Part shown: piece by piece, positions 17,716 through 27,630 of the stretch | Layout of the letters: each line of letters starts with the position of its first letter | Position numbering within the stretch: position 1 is the stretch's first letter | NCBI GenBank assembly: GCA_016841605.1 | Contig: JAENYV010000018.1 | Coordinates: forward strand, 1-64,000 | DNA: 64,000 nt | Direction: 5' to 3' | Source: Dethiobacter alkaliphilus | GTDB taxonomy: Bacteria; Bacillota; Dethiobacteria; DTU022; UBA8154 | Notes under the pieces: generated by a model | Databases searched by the model: none | What the model was told of the DNA's origin: nothing | What the model saw: only the letters and a program-made list of their open reading frames with translations | Made by a program: the position numbers and the translations under genes

Positions 17716-18534
17716 TTACACAAGGCAAGAGGTTAAAGACATTTTTACATCTTCAACGGTATATCTTTTAGCGATGATAGAAAGTCCGCTTTTTGCCAGA
17801 GCAGGTTGTTTTTCGGTCACAAAACTGCTGAAAAGAAACGGGACGGTATAACCGTATCCCTGGGTATGTGAGAGACATTTTTTTGATACCTGCCGCATGA
17901 ATTTATTAAATTCGGATAGGAGTATTTTGTCGGTGAAGTGGTCTGCCTTTTTCCCGGATTTCCAGCCGACCAGACTGCCAAGGGCCTCCCTGGTCATGCT
18001 ATAAATAAGCAGAATCCGATGTTGGCCTGACACCAGCATCTGGCCAAAGAAGTCACAACCGTCATCTGCGTCCGGACCGGCGGTATCATTTTCTTCAACA
18101 TCCGAACCTGTTATTTCGGCGATAAGATTTTTTGTGTTGATTAAAAACATGTATCTTAAAGATGCGCTGACATCAATGCGTTCCAGGATTTTTTTAGTAA
18201 TATCTTCCTGTGTGAAAGGTTTAACCAGGTATTGAGAAGCCCCGGCCTGAACGGCCTTGATAATATTTTCCCGTTCATTTATGGCAGTCGTCATAACAAC
18301 CGGAATATCTTTATACTCCGGTTGTTTTTTGATATAGTTTAAAAATTCCAGCCCGCTCATTTTGGGCATATTCCAATCCAGAAAGATTAAATCGATTTTG
18401 CCCCCGGTTTCTCTTAAAACCTGCAGGGCTTCCTCCCCGTTTGCCGCCTCAAAAAAATCAGCGTCCAGAGATTTGGCCGCCCTGGCCACCATCTTTCTGA
18501 CAACTACAATATCATCAACAGAGAGTATATTCAT
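17716..18534 (-). CDS. Response regulator: receiver plus uncharacterised C-terminal domain
   Basis: Residues 1-120 are a CheY-like receiver: the acidic pair (SVDD), phospho-acceptor in LIFLDWNMPKMSG, conserved T (VVMTTA) and K (YLVKPF). Residues from about 130 to 272 form a separate domain, possibly of the CheX/CheC phosphatase type (FFGQMLVSGQHRILLIYSM, a central acidic linker); that assignment is tentative. It is the last gene of cheA-cheW-cheB-cheR-RR, 14 nt after cheR. A role in dephosphorylation or adaptation within this chemosensory array is plausible. Confidence 0.75.
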   Translation of the reverse strand: MNILSVDDIVVVRKMVARAAKSLDADFFEAANGEEALQVLRETGGKIDLIFLDWNMPKMSGLEFLNYIKKQPEYKDIPVVMTTAINERENIIKAVQAGASQYLVKPFTQEDITKKILERIDVSASLRYMFLINTKNLIAEITGSDVEENDTAGPDADDGCDFFGQMLVSGQHRILLIYSMTREALGSLVGWKSGKKADHFTDKILLSEFNKFMRQVSKKCLSHTQGYGYTVPFLFSSFVTEKQPALAKSGLSIIAKRYTVEDVKMSLTSCLV

Positions 18535-18548
18535 CTTTTCCCACCTTC

Positions 18549-19421
18549 TTAACTGCTTGAATTACGTTTTAAGTAGTAAACTCCACCTTTATAGTTTTTC
18601 AGCAAAAAGCGTTCCCTGTGATCGGAAAATATTTCTGAATTACCAAGCAATAACACCCCCTCCGGGTTCAATGCCGCTGCCGTTTTATTTAAAACTTCCC
18701 TGCCGAAATTATCCACAAAATAGATGGTTACATAACGGCACATAATCAGATCAAAATTGCCCAGCAGGATAAATGATTGACCTAAATTAAACTGCTGGAA
18801 GTTGATCCGGTCTTTTATCCTTTGCTCCACTGTCCAGAAACGGCCTTCTTGCTTAAAATGGTTATTTCTGAAAAAATCATTCAACCCCCTGCCCACAGTA
18901 ATGCTATCATAACTGCCTTTTTGGGCAATTCTTAAAACTGAGGGGGAAATGTCTGTTGCTAATATCTCAAAATCAGTCAAACCGATATCTTTAATGTTAT
19001 GCTGCCTGAGGTGCTGATCTATGCACATGACAGTGGAATAAGGCTCCTGCCCTGTGGAACAAGCCGCACTCCAGATCCGCACCCGGGTTCTTTTGCCCTG
19101 GCGCAGTTCAGTTATATATTGCGGCAGAAGCACTTCGTCCAGAAGTAGCCAGGGGCTCTTATCCCTAAACCAGTAGGTTTCTTTAATGGTGACGGCATCT
19201 ATAACTTTTTCCGCTAATTCCTGATTATTACCCTGCTCCTTGAGCTTGGAGTATAAAGAAAGATAACTTTTGATGCCCTGCTCTTTGAGCAGCTTTGATA
19301 ACCTGCTGTGAAGAAGATAGGTTTTACTTTCCGGAAAATGAATACCGCAATAATTCTTAATAAATTTTTGCAGCAAGAGAAACTCCTGAGGGGAAATTTG
19401 GGCACTCACCATTTCGAGCAC
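18549..19421 (-). CDS. cheR: Chemoreceptor glutamate methyltransferase CheR
   Basis: CheR uses SAM to methylate receptor glutamates for adaptation. The N-terminal helical domain is followed by a Rossmann domain with IWSAACSTGQEPYS (SAM motif) and the FDLIMCRYVTIYF segment. At 290 aa it is full length. It overlaps cheB by 16 nt. The target is presumably the divergently encoded MCP at 24316. Confidence 0.92.
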   Translation of the reverse strand: MLEMVSAQISPQEFLLLQKFIKNYCGIHFPESKTYLLHSRLSKLLKEQGIKSYLSLYSKLKEQGNNQELAEKVIDAVTIKETYWFRDKSPWLLLDEVLLPQYITELRQGKRTRVRIWSAACSTGQEPYSTVMCIDQHLRQHNIKDIGLTDFEILATDISPSVLRIAQKGSYDSITVGRGLNDFFRNNHFKQEGRFWTVEQRIKDRINFQQFNLGQSFILLGNFDLIMCRYVTIYFVDNFGREVLNKTAAALNPEGVLLLGNSEIFSDHRERFLLKNYKGGVYYLKRNSSS

Positions 19422-20509
19422 CTGCCTAATGCTATTTTATTGATAAATTCCGGGAGCAGGTGCAAATCCTGAATTTCATCGGCAAGTCCTGCCCGGACAA
19501 TACTTCCCGGCATACCGTAAACAACGCATGTCTGCTCACTTTGCACCAGGCAGAAGCAGTCGCATGCTTCTTTCAATTTTCTTACTCCTGCCAGTCCGTC
19601 ACTCCCCATTCCGGTGAGAATCACGGCAAGAACCTTTTTCCCCGGATAAATATGGGCCAGTGAATTAAACAGGACATCGGCAGAGGGTTTTACACCATTA
19701 ACAGGGGGGCTGTCCTCTAATTTTGCATAATATTTACATTTATTTTTCGCTATAGTTAAATGAACTCCACCTGGAGCCAGTATGGCCTGTCCCGGTTCGA
19801 TCAAGGAGCCATCAACCGATTCTCTGACAATAAGGGGAGATTTTTTGTTCAATGACTGGGCCAACTTGCCGGTAAACTCTGCCGGCATGTGCTGTACGAT
19901 TAAAATGGGGATATTAATCTTTCCGGAAATATTTTGCAAAATGTATTTCAGTGCTGCAGGCCCTCCGGTAGAAGCAGCAATAACAATCAGGTCGGCTTCC
20001 ATCATAACTGTTTTTTTAATCTCTTGCCTCAACGGAGGAGCATTGTGCACGCTGTTTGAGCCGGCTGCCTTCCTGGGCAGGGGAGTGGAGGCCGCAGTAT
20101 AATTGTTCGTCATTATTTGTGTAAAAAGTCCCTGTAGCTTGCCTTTATTTTTTGTTACATTATTAATCAAGCTTGTCTCCGGTTGAATCAGGATAACATC
20201 GAGTGCTCCCATTTGCAAAGCCCGGATGGTGGCAGCAGTATTGACTTTATCCGCGTCGCCGACCATAATCACATGTATATTCGGATACTCTTTTTTAATT
20301 GTGAATAGTGTTGCCAGTTTTCCTTCCTCCGGAATATGCATGCTGAGCAAGACAACATCAATAGGGCTCTGCTTCAACCTTTCCAGGGTGATCTGGCCGG
20401 TGGAAGCCGTAAACCCGACCTGGGCAAAATCATTGGCTGCCACTGCTTCCTGGAGTATCTTGCGATAAGTGAGAGATTCCTGGGCGATAAGCACATTGAG
20501 CTTTTTCAC
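19406..20509 (-). CDS. cheB: CheB methylesterase with a degenerate receiver domain
   Basis: The C-terminal methylesterase domain is intact: catalytic Ser in VIAASTGGPA, His in IVQHMPAEF and Asp in GMGSDGLAG. It would demethylate or deamidate receptors. The N-terminal receiver looks non-phosphorylatable: the usual 'LLDxxMP' phospho-acceptor position reads LLSMHIP, and the acidic pair near the N-terminus reads IAQES. Control by CheA phosphorylation is therefore unlikely in the usual way. The gene overlaps cheW by 4 nt and cheR by 16 nt. Confidence 0.9.
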   Translation of the reverse strand: MKKLNVLIAQESLTYRKILQEAVAANDFAQVGFTASTGQITLERLKQSPIDVVLLSMHIPEEGKLATLFTIKKEYPNIHVIMVGDADKVNTAATIRALQMGALDVILIQPETSLINNVTKNKGKLQGLFTQIMTNNYTAASTPLPRKAAGSNSVHNAPPLRQEIKKTVMMEADLIVIAASTGGPAALKYILQNISGKINIPILIVQHMPAEFTGKLAQSLNKKSPLIVRESVDGSLIEPGQAILAPGGVHLTIAKNKCKYYAKLEDSPPVNGVKPSADVLFNSLAHIYPGKKVLAVILTGMGSDGLAGVRKLKEACDCFCLVQSEQTCVVYGMPGSIVRAGLADEIQDLHLLPEFINKIALGRCSKW

Positions 20510-20985
20510 TGGATTACACGCTTACGGTCAATGACCATAATAACCTCCGCATTCATTTTTACAATCCTTTCAATATAGACGTTTTCCGGATGGTTCAAGT
20601 TGGCCGGTGGAAGTTCGCTCATCTCATCGGTAACATCAATTACCGAACCGGGCTGATCGAATAAAAAGCCGGCATAGCACGAATTTCCGGGGATAGTTTT
20701 CAGGATAATACATGAATTACGCTGCCCGATATCTGTCCGGGCAAAGCCCAATAACCTCGCCAGGTCAAAAAGGGTTACCACCTGCCCGCGGACGTTTAAT
20801 AAGCCCACAATATGGGGAGGGGCATCGGGGACAGGAGTATAAGCAATATTGCGGTTAATCTCTTTAACCACAGTAATATCAATGCCCAGCAGGTAACCAT
20901 CCAGGTAAAAGGTAAGTATTTTTAAGGGCATTTTTCTGCCTTCTCTCTCCATGTTTTTATACAGCTCTTTTACCAACTCAGGCAA
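20506..20985 (-). CDS. cheW: Chemotaxis coupling protein CheW
   Basis: A single CheW SH3-like domain of 159 aa that links receptors to CheA. Family landmarks are FYLDGYLLGIDITVVKEI, the conserved VVGLLNVRGQVVTLFDLARLLG and the C-terminal IDVTDEM region. It lies 18 nt after cheA. Confidence 0.9.
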   Translation of the reverse strand: MPELVKELYKNMEREGRKMPLKILTFYLDGYLLGIDITVVKEINRNIAYTPVPDAPPHIVGLLNVRGQVVTLFDLARLLGFARTDIGQRNSCIILKTIPGNSCYAGFLFDQPGSVIDVTDEMSELPPANLNHPENVYIERIVKMNAEVIMVIDRKRVIQ

Positions 20986-21003
20986 GTCTTAGTCTTGCAT
21001 AAA

Positions 21004-24000
21004 TTAACTTTCATTCTTTTTCAAAGCCCTCCGGACCTTTTCCAGAAGCTTGTCCTTGTTTAGTTTTACTTCATAGAAATCAAAGCCCGCCTCCAAACCT
21101 TTTTCCCGGCTTCGCCGATCGGATCTGGAGGTAACGGCAATAACAGGCAGAGCAAAAAGATTTTGATCGGACCTTATTTTTTTCACCAAATCAAAGCCAT
21201 TCATTTTGGGCATCTCAATATCGCTGATGACCAGATCAATTTTTTCCTCTTGTAAAATATCCCAGGCTTCTTTCCCATTTATGGCGGTCACCACCTCGTA
21301 ACCCGCCCATTCCAGGTATTGTTTTTCCAGCTTGAGAAAAAAGGGCGTATCTTCTGCCAGCAGTACCCGTATATTGCCTGATTCTGAAATATCTTTTTGT
21401 TCCTGCAAAAAAAGCTCAGGAGCAGCCATTTCAAAAAGCTCATAGATATTAATGACCAATGTGATCTGGTTGGAAAGGATGGCTGTCCCCATTAAGCCTT
21501 TGACCTTGACTTCATCCCAGTTAAATTGAATATTTGCATCATAATTGGCGATAATTTTATGCATAAGAATACCCATAGGGTATTTCACCAGTTTGGGGAT
21601 AATAACAAAATAATTGTCGGGATTGACTGAAGAGCGATTTACCGGCAAATAATCTTCAGGACGAATCACTCTTAAAGATTCACCCCGGAACTGGATAAAT
21701 TCCCTGGCACCGATAGTTTCTAATTGGCTGTAGCGAATTTTTTCCACTCTGGCGACCATGGAAATATCCACGCAAAAAGTTTCCGGACCTGAACACTGAA
21801 ACAGTAAAAGACTTTGTTGTTCTTTCATGTGCTCTGAGCTATCCTGGCTGTGCAGCAACTGCTCCGTGTTATCGTTGTAAAATCTGAGCCCGGCCTTATT
21901 TGATATCCCTTCGGGGTCTAAAATCATGGCAACCATGCCGTCCCCTAAAATCGTCACTCCCGAGTAACAGGGAGAATCCTTTAAATAACTGGGAAGTTGT
22001 TTTACCAATATTTCCTCTCCGTCATGAATCAAGTCTACGATTAATCCGAAACGCTTGGAGCCGCTCTTGATAATCAGGACCCGCAACAGCTGATCCGGTT
22101 GAGCAACGTGTGTGTTGCCGGTGGTCCGTTCCAATCCGAGCACATCCGCCAAGTGAACGATAGGAAGAAGTTTTTCCCTCAATCTTAAAACCTGGGCGTC
22201 TCCCAGTTGTTCAATTCTTTTTGTGGGATCACTGGCCTTAACGCGGACCATTTCTTGCAGATTCACCTGTGGCAGGGCAAATTTGTGTCCGGAAACTTCC
22301 AGTATGATTGTCGGGATAATGGCTAATGTAAGAGGCATGGTTAACCTAAAGGTCGTTCCCATTCCCAATACGGACATAATCTCCATAACACCGCCCAATT
22401 TTTCGATGTTGGTCTTGACAACATCCAGTCCAACTCCCCTGCCGGAGAGATCGCTTACTTTAGTAGCTGTGGAAAAACCGGCCCGGAACAACAGCGCATA
22501 TAGCTCCTGAATTCCCATGGCCGCGATCTCTGCCGGAGTAAGCAGATTACTTTCCAATGCCTTCTCCTTAATTTTTTCTAAATTTATTCCCGCTCCATCA
22601 TCCTTGATCTCTATTACTACCTGCCCGCCTTCATGGTAGGCATGCAAAGTGATAATGCCTGTCGCCGGCTTGCCGGCCTTTTCCCTGATGGATGACACTT
22701 CAATACCGTGATCAATTGAATTGCGCACCAGGTGAGTAAGAGGATCGCCCAGACCTTCCACGATGGATTTGTCCAGTTCCACATCCTGTCCTCTGATGGA
22801 TAACTCCACATTTTTTCCGGTTTTTTTGGACAACTCCCTGACTATTCTGGGGAATCTATTAAAAACCCGGGACATAGGCTGCATACGGGTCAGCATAATT
22901 TTTTCCTGCAGCTCAGTAGTAAGATTATCAATGTTTTGCAAGACAGTATTCAAACCAGGTATTTCTTTACGTGATGACGCGGTCATACGAAGCAATTGAT
23001 TTCTACCCAGCACCATTTCACTGGCTAAATTGAGCAAATCATTCAAGAGGGAAACACTAACGCGGATACTTTCTTCCGTAGCCGGCTGGACTTTGCTTTC
23101 GACCTGTGTGGACGGTTCCCGGTTATTATCTGCCGATAGAAAGGATAGGTCCTGATTGCTGTCTGCCGCTTCCATTTCTTCTTCTCTTACTTCTTGTTTT
23201 TCTTTTATCGGTTTCTTTTCTACAGGTTCCCGTTTTACGTCAGGCGACGGATGGTTTGCCTGATCATTCGTCTTCTCCGGTTTGATGGAGGTTATCGTTA
23301 AAAAAGCAGCAAGTTGGGAAGGACTTTGTATCTCAATAATTTTTTCTTCCGCTATATTTAAGGCCATCGCGGCCAAGCTTGTCTCCAGAACGCTGTTAAA
23401 AACCAAAATCCAGTTCTGCTCATCATTAAATGCCTGCAATAATTGTCCGATACTGTTAATACCGTTAACAAATTCTTCCGGTGGTTTATCCACACTCGGG
23501 GTGGAATTCCGGTCAATTTCCAGGTTTAACCGGTATAATTTTTGGCCATGCTTTGTTGCAGCAGAAAAAAAACCGTCGGCTTCGGTGTTATCGTAGTTTT
23601 CAGTGTAGTAAAGCTGCTCATACGGGCTTAAGGCAGGGTGTGTTTCTTGTTTATCAACCTCTACAAAATCATCCTCTGTGAACAAACCCTTTATTTTATC
23701 CAGATGCGGCCTGATCTCTACTTCGTTGCTTTGTTCCACATGGGCAATCATTTTTTTAAGGCAGTCGTTAGCTTCCAGAAGGGTATCAATAGCCCTATCA
23801 TTAATAATAAAATTTCCCTTTCTGATTTCGCTAAAAAGATTTTCCATGGAATGGGCTAAATCTACTATACGGGTCAGAGAAAAAAAGCCTGCTGTGCCTT
23901 TGATGCTGTGCAGAGAGCGGAAAATTTCATTTATTGTCTCCCCGTCCGCTTCTCCGTTTTCCAGGCTTAAAAGACCGTTTTCAACAGTATTGACGTGTGC

Positions 24001-24045
24001 TTCTGCTTCTGCCACAAACTCATTAATCATTTCCTCGTTTTGCAA
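21004..24045 (-). CDS. cheA: Hybrid chemosensory histidine kinase CheA with C-terminal receiver
   Basis: Domain order: HPt with phospho-His in FRSLHSIKGTAGFF; a long variable linker; dimerisation helices (SEMVLGRNQLLR); HATPase with N-box LVRNSIDHGIE, GAGIN and GRGVGLDVV; a CheW-like regulatory domain; a second CheW-like segment; and a C-terminal receiver with VISDIEMPKMNG. About 1013 aa, longer than classical CheA because of the extra CheW-like and receiver domains. CheA-REC hybrids are typical of Wsp, Frz and other alternative chemosensory systems. The start is probably TTG at 24045 (GAGAGGTG 7 nt upstream); the ORF-track start at 24063 is also TTG and lies inside that SD. Confidence 0.92.
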   Translation of the reverse strand: MQNEEMINEFVAEAEAHVNTVENGLLSLENGEADGETINEIFRSLHSIKGTAGFFSLTRIVDLAHSMENLFSEIRKGNFIINDRAIDTLLEANDCLKKMIAHVEQSNEVEIRPHLDKIKGLFTEDDFVEVDKQETHPALSPYEQLYYTENYDNTEADGFFSAATKHGQKLYRLNLEIDRNSTPSVDKPPEEFVNGINSIGQLLQAFNDEQNWILVFNSVLETSLAAMALNIAEEKIIEIQSPSQLAAFLTITSIKPEKTNDQANHPSPDVKREPVEKKPIKEKQEVREEEMEAADSNQDLSFLSADNNREPSTQVESKVQPATEESIRVSVSLLNDLLNLASEMVLGRNQLLRMTASSRKEIPGLNTVLQNIDNLTTELQEKIMLTRMQPMSRVFNRFPRIVRELSKKTGKNVELSIRGQDVELDKSIVEGLGDPLTHLVRNSIDHGIEVSSIREKAGKPATGIITLHAYHEGGQVVIEIKDDGAGINLEKIKEKALESNLLTPAEIAAMGIQELYALLFRAGFSTATKVSDLSGRGVGLDVVKTNIEKLGGVMEIMSVLGMGTTFRLTMPLTLAIIPTIILEVSGHKFALPQVNLQEMVRVKASDPTKRIEQLGDAQVLRLREKLLPIVHLADVLGLERTTGNTHVAQPDQLLRVLIIKSGSKRFGLIVDLIHDGEEILVKQLPSYLKDSPCYSGVTILGDGMVAMILDPEGISNKAGLRFYNDNTEQLLHSQDSSEHMKEQQSLLLFQCSGPETFCVDISMVARVEKIRYSQLETIGAREFIQFRGESLRVIRPEDYLPVNRSSVNPDNYFVIIPKLVKYPMGILMHKIIANYDANIQFNWDEVKVKGLMGTAILSNQITLVINIYELFEMAAPELFLQEQKDISESGNIRVLLAEDTPFFLKLEKQYLEWAGYEVVTAINGKEAWDILQEEKIDLVISDIEMPKMNGFDLVKKIRSDQNLFALPVIAVTSRSDRRSREKGLEAGFDFYEVKLNKDKLLEKVRRALKKNES

Positions 24046-24315
24046 AACCCAGCACCTCTCCAAAATCCTGCATAATTTAAGAAATGAGCAGAATAACCTG
24101 ATTTGGCACTTTTATGAAATAATAAAATAATTATAACACACGTATTGTCTTTTGAGAATGCCGCCGGGATCAAGGATCTATGTTTTCGCTATTTTCGCTA
24201 TTTTTCTGCCAAAGCTCATAAATATTTTTAGCTTATTCTCTTTTGTGCATTTTTATGGTAAGATTTTAAGTAAAATTTAATAATATTATGTCTATTTCCA
24301 GGAGGGATCGAATCT

Positions 24316-26592
24316 TTGCAAACTTATTTTAAAAGTATCAGATTTAAAATTATCCTGATCAGCATTATTACTCTGGTTATTGCTCTGGCAATCAGCTCTG
24401 TCTTCAATTACTATCAGAGCCGGAGAAATTTGGAGAATTATATGGAATTAACGATCACTTCTCTGGCTACTTCTATTGGAAACGAAGTAAGCCTCTGGCT
24501 AGATGGTCGTAAAACGGAGGTCAACAGTGCTGCCCTTGCTTTTTCCGCTTATGCCACCCGGGCGGAGAAACTTGCCTTTATGCAAAAAATAGTGGAAAAC
24601 GGTGCCTTTTACGAGACGATGTTTTTTGCCGACGAAAAGGGAGATTATTTTATTACTATGGGTGAAAACGGGAATGTAAAAGACAGGGAATATTTTCAAA
24701 AGGTTATGGCCGGACAAACCGTGATCTCCGACCCCGTTACTTCCCGGGCCACCGGAAGAAACGTCATTGTAGCCGCCGCACCCGTAAAAGAGAATGATAA
24801 GGTTGTGGGATTACTGGGATTGACGGTTTCCCTGGATGAACTTTCCGACAGGATTGTTACCACCAAGATCGGGAAAACCGGTTATCCCTACCTGATCCAG
24901 GGGGACGGGCTTGTTATTGCCCACCCCAACAAGGAACTGACCATGAAAATGAATGCCATCACAGACGATACCCTGGACAGCAAATCGAAAAAGGCTATGC
25001 TGGATATTATGCAGGGCAGCAGCCGTGTTAGCCGCTTAGTCTTTGAAGGAGTGGACAAGTATGTCTCTTATGCTCCCATACCGGGTGTATCATGGGGTGC
25101 GGTTATTACCGTTCCCGTTGACGAGCTGCACGAACAGCTTGCCTCCATTCCTCTGCCCATATTTATCATGGCTATTGCCATCGCTTTCCTGGCAGCCGTC
25201 GTTTCCAATATTTTTCTGGCCAGGCTAATATCAAACCCAGTTAAAAATATTCAGAAAATAATCGGAGAAGCTTCTCAGGGCGATCTGACTGCCAGGGGCA
25301 CGCTTGCTTCCCAGGACGAAATAGGGCAATTAACTGCTGATTTTAATAATTTTATGGACAAAATCCAGGCCATGATCAACAATATAAACGAGAACACAGC
25401 CGCCTTTAACCGGTCCCTTGATAATATGTTTGCCATTGCCCGCGGCATGATCCACAAAAGTGAGGAAATGAATGACAAGACAAATGCCGTTAACCAGGCA
25501 GTCAGGCAGATTACGGCCAGTATCGGGGAAACAGCTGCCGCATCCTCAGCCACCAGTGACAGTATTAATTTAATTGCCTCGGCAATGGAAGAAATGCATA
25601 GCACCATCCAGCGCCAGGCTTCTGCCGCAGAAGAAATTTATAGCAGTATCGAACATGTTTCGCAAGGAGCGGGGCAGATCTCCGCAAGCATAAGTAATAT
25701 CTCCCTCTCGGCCCAGGATATGTCTGCATCTGTCAACAGTGTTGCTACCGCTGTGAAGGAAATAAACAGCTCCTTAAGTGAAATAAGCGTTAATTGTGAA
25801 CGTTCCACACAGATTACCGGCGATGCGGAAAACAAAACCCGGGAAACAAAAATAATTATCGGAGCCCTCAAACAATCTTCACAGCAAATAGGACGGATTG
25901 TCGGCGTAATTAATAGCATTGCTGACCAGACTAATATGCTGGCCTTGAATGCAGCAATTGAAGCAGCCGGTGCCGGGGAAGCAGGCAGAGGGTTTGCCGT
26001 GGTGGCCAACGAGGTGAAGGAACTGGCCAAGCAAACGGCAGAAGCAACCGAAGAGATCAGCCGGCAGATTGAAACCATGCAATCCAACATGTCAAACGCT
26101 GTCAAAGCAATGGAGACCATTACCCAGGTAAATGAGGAAATCAATATTATAACAGGCACCATAGCCTCCGCAGTGGCTGAACAATCCGCTACCACCGGAG
26201 AGATCTCCAGATCTGTTATCCAGGCCGCTGAAAAAGTAAACTTGATCAGCACGGAAATCGGCGAGGTAGCTGCCAATTCCCGGCAGGCCGCCAATAGTGT
26301 CGCTGAGGTTTCCGAAGGCGTGCATGAAATTGCCCGTTCAACAAATGAACTGGCCCTGGCAGCCAATGAGGTAGCCGAAAATGCTGTAAAAGCATCATCC
26401 ATGGTTACCCAGGTCGCCCAGGAAGCAGCAGAGATCTCCCGAGGCGCCTCAGAAATCGCCGGCAGTATCCAGGAAATAGACCAGGCCTCCAGTGAAAGGG
26501 TAGCTGTCGCTGAAGAGGCGAGCAGCTCTACCGGCAACCTGATCGATCTCTTTGGGAAGTTGGAGGCTATGAGTAAGCAATTTAAAGCATAA
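24316..26592 (+). CDS. Methyl-accepting chemotaxis protein with periplasmic dCache-type sensor
   Basis: TM1 spans about residues 10-32. An extracytoplasmic region of about 245 aa with dCache features follows ([39 protein letters not shown]). TM2 is near 280-302, then HAMP and a long cytoplasmic coiled coil. The conserved tip [20 protein letters not shown] is present, with one Gly where most MCPs have Arg. The ligand is unknown; dCache domains often bind amino acids or carboxylates. The start is TTG at 24316 after GGAGGG. It is divergent from cheA and 18 nt before the GGDEF gene. Confidence 0.92.
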   Translation: MQTYFKSIRFKIILISIITLVIALAISSVFNYYQSRRNLENYMELTITSLATSIGNEVSLWLDGRKTEVNSAALAFSAYATRAEKLAFMQKIVENGAFYETMFFADEKGDYFITMGENGNVKDREYFQKVMAGQTVISDPVTSRATGRNVIVAAAPVKENDKVVGLLGLTVSLDELSDRIVTTKIGKTGYPYLIQGDGLVIAHPNKELTMKMNAITDDTLDSKSKKAMLDIMQGSSRVSRLVFEGVDKYVSYAPIPGVSWGAVITVPVDELHEQLASIPLPIFIMAIAIAFLAAVVSNIFLARLISNPVKNIQKIIGEASQGDLTARGTLASQDEIGQLTADFNNFMDKIQAMINNINENTAAFNRSLDNMFAIARGMIHKSEEMNDKTNAVNQAVRQITASIGETAAASSATSDSINLIASAMEEMHSTIQRQASAAEEIYSSIEHVSQGAGQISASISNISLSAQDMSASVNSVATAVKEINSSLSEISVNCERSTQITGDAENKTRETKIIIGALKQSSQQIGRIVGVINSIADQTNMLALNAAIEAAGAGEAGRGFAVVANEVKELAKQTAEATEEISRQIETMQSNMSNAVKAMETITQVNEEINIITGTIASAVAEQSATTGEISRSVIQAAEKVNLISTEIGEVAANSRQAANSVAEVSEGVHEIARSTNELALAANEVAENAVKASSMVTQVAQEAAEISRGASEIAGSIQEIDQASSERVAVAEEASSSTGNLIDLFGKLEAMSKQFKA

Positions 26593-26610
26593 GTAGGAGA
26601 ATAAACCAAA

Positions 26611-27615
26611 ATGTATATTCTGATTGTCGATGATTCACCTGTTGTCTGTGATATCATAGAAAACTGTTTGAATGAAGCGGGTTATACAAATCTGCTCTTT
26701 GCCGAATCGGCACAATCCGTTCTTAATATACTGGGTATGAATCAGCCTCAAGAGCAGCAGACAGAGGTACCGGAGATAGATTTAATTTTGCTGGACATTA
26801 TTTTGCCCGACATGGACGGCAGAGAGCTATGCCGCCTGATCAAAGGGATGAACAGGTTTAAGGACGTGCCCATAATTATGGTTACAGCTTTATCAAACAT
26901 CGAGGATCTGGAGAAAGCTTTTAATGCGGGAGCAATGGATTATATCACCAAACCCATAAACAATATTGAATTGTTAGTCAGAATCCGCTCTGCACTGAAG
27001 CTGAAATTTGAAATGGACCGGAGTAAAAAGCGGGAACAACACTTGCTTATCGTTACCCGGCAGCTCAAGGAGGCTGTAGCCAAGCTAAACCAGCTCTCTT
27101 CTCTGGATGGATTAACAGGGATCCCCAACCGACGCTATTTTGATCAGATTATCCAAAAAGAATGGAACCGGTGCAGGCGCAACATCAAACCTCTCTCCGT
27201 TATTTTTATCGATATTGACTTCTTCAAAGTCTATAATGACACTTACGGTCACCAAAGCGGGGATGACTGCTTAAAAACGGTAGCCGGACTTTTGCAGAAA
27301 GTGACCCGGCGCTCCGGTGATACAGTCTTCCGCTACGGTGGGGAAGAATTTATTGCCGTCTTGCCTGAAACAGCCTATAAAAATGCCCTGATGCTGGCAG
27401 AAAAAATGTGCAGAAAGGTTGAAGCAGCCGGTATCGCTCATGCAAAATCCCCTGTCTCGGACTTTGTTACTGTGAGCTTGGGAGTGGCCGCGACCCTTCC
27501 CACGGGTGAGGTATCGTATGAATCCCTCATCTCTGCTGCTGATAAAGCCCTCTATGACGCTAAAAAAGAAGGAAGAAACAGGGTCAGGGGAGGAAATCCG
27601 GAGGGAAAAGAATGA
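26611..27615 (+). CDS. REC-GGDEF diguanylate cyclase response regulator (PleD/WspR-like)
   Basis: Receiver domain (residues 1-125) with acidic residues VDDSP, phospho-acceptor LILLDIILPDMDG and lysine YITKPI. A short coiled coil leads to the GGDEF domain with active site RYGGEEF. An RxxD inhibitory site (RSGD) sits five residues before it, so product inhibition is expected. It would make c-di-GMP when phosphorylated. At 334 aa it is close to WspR in size and layout. Being in tandem with the MCP and divergent from a CheA-REC kinase, it is the likely output. Confidence 0.92.
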   Translation: MYILIVDDSPVVCDIIENCLNEAGYTNLLFAESAQSVLNILGMNQPQEQQTEVPEIDLILLDIILPDMDGRELCRLIKGMNRFKDVPIIMVTALSNIEDLEKAFNAGAMDYITKPINNIELLVRIRSALKLKFEMDRSKKREQHLLIVTRQLKEAVAKLNQLSSLDGLTGIPNRRYFDQIIQKEWNRCRRNIKPLSVIFIDIDFFKVYNDTYGHQSGDDCLKTVAGLLQKVTRRSGDTVFRYGGEEFIAVLPETAYKNALMLAEKMCRKVEAAGIAHAKSPVSDFVTVSLGVAATLPTGEVSYESLISAADKALYDAKKEGRNRVRGGNPEGKE

Positions 27616-27630
27616 TCCGAGATTTACCGC

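Noticed and set aside
25638-26657. 339-aa ORF opposite the MCP signalling domain
   Set aside because: A shadow of the Ala/Ser-rich MCP coding strand; the MCP has clear domains and an SD.
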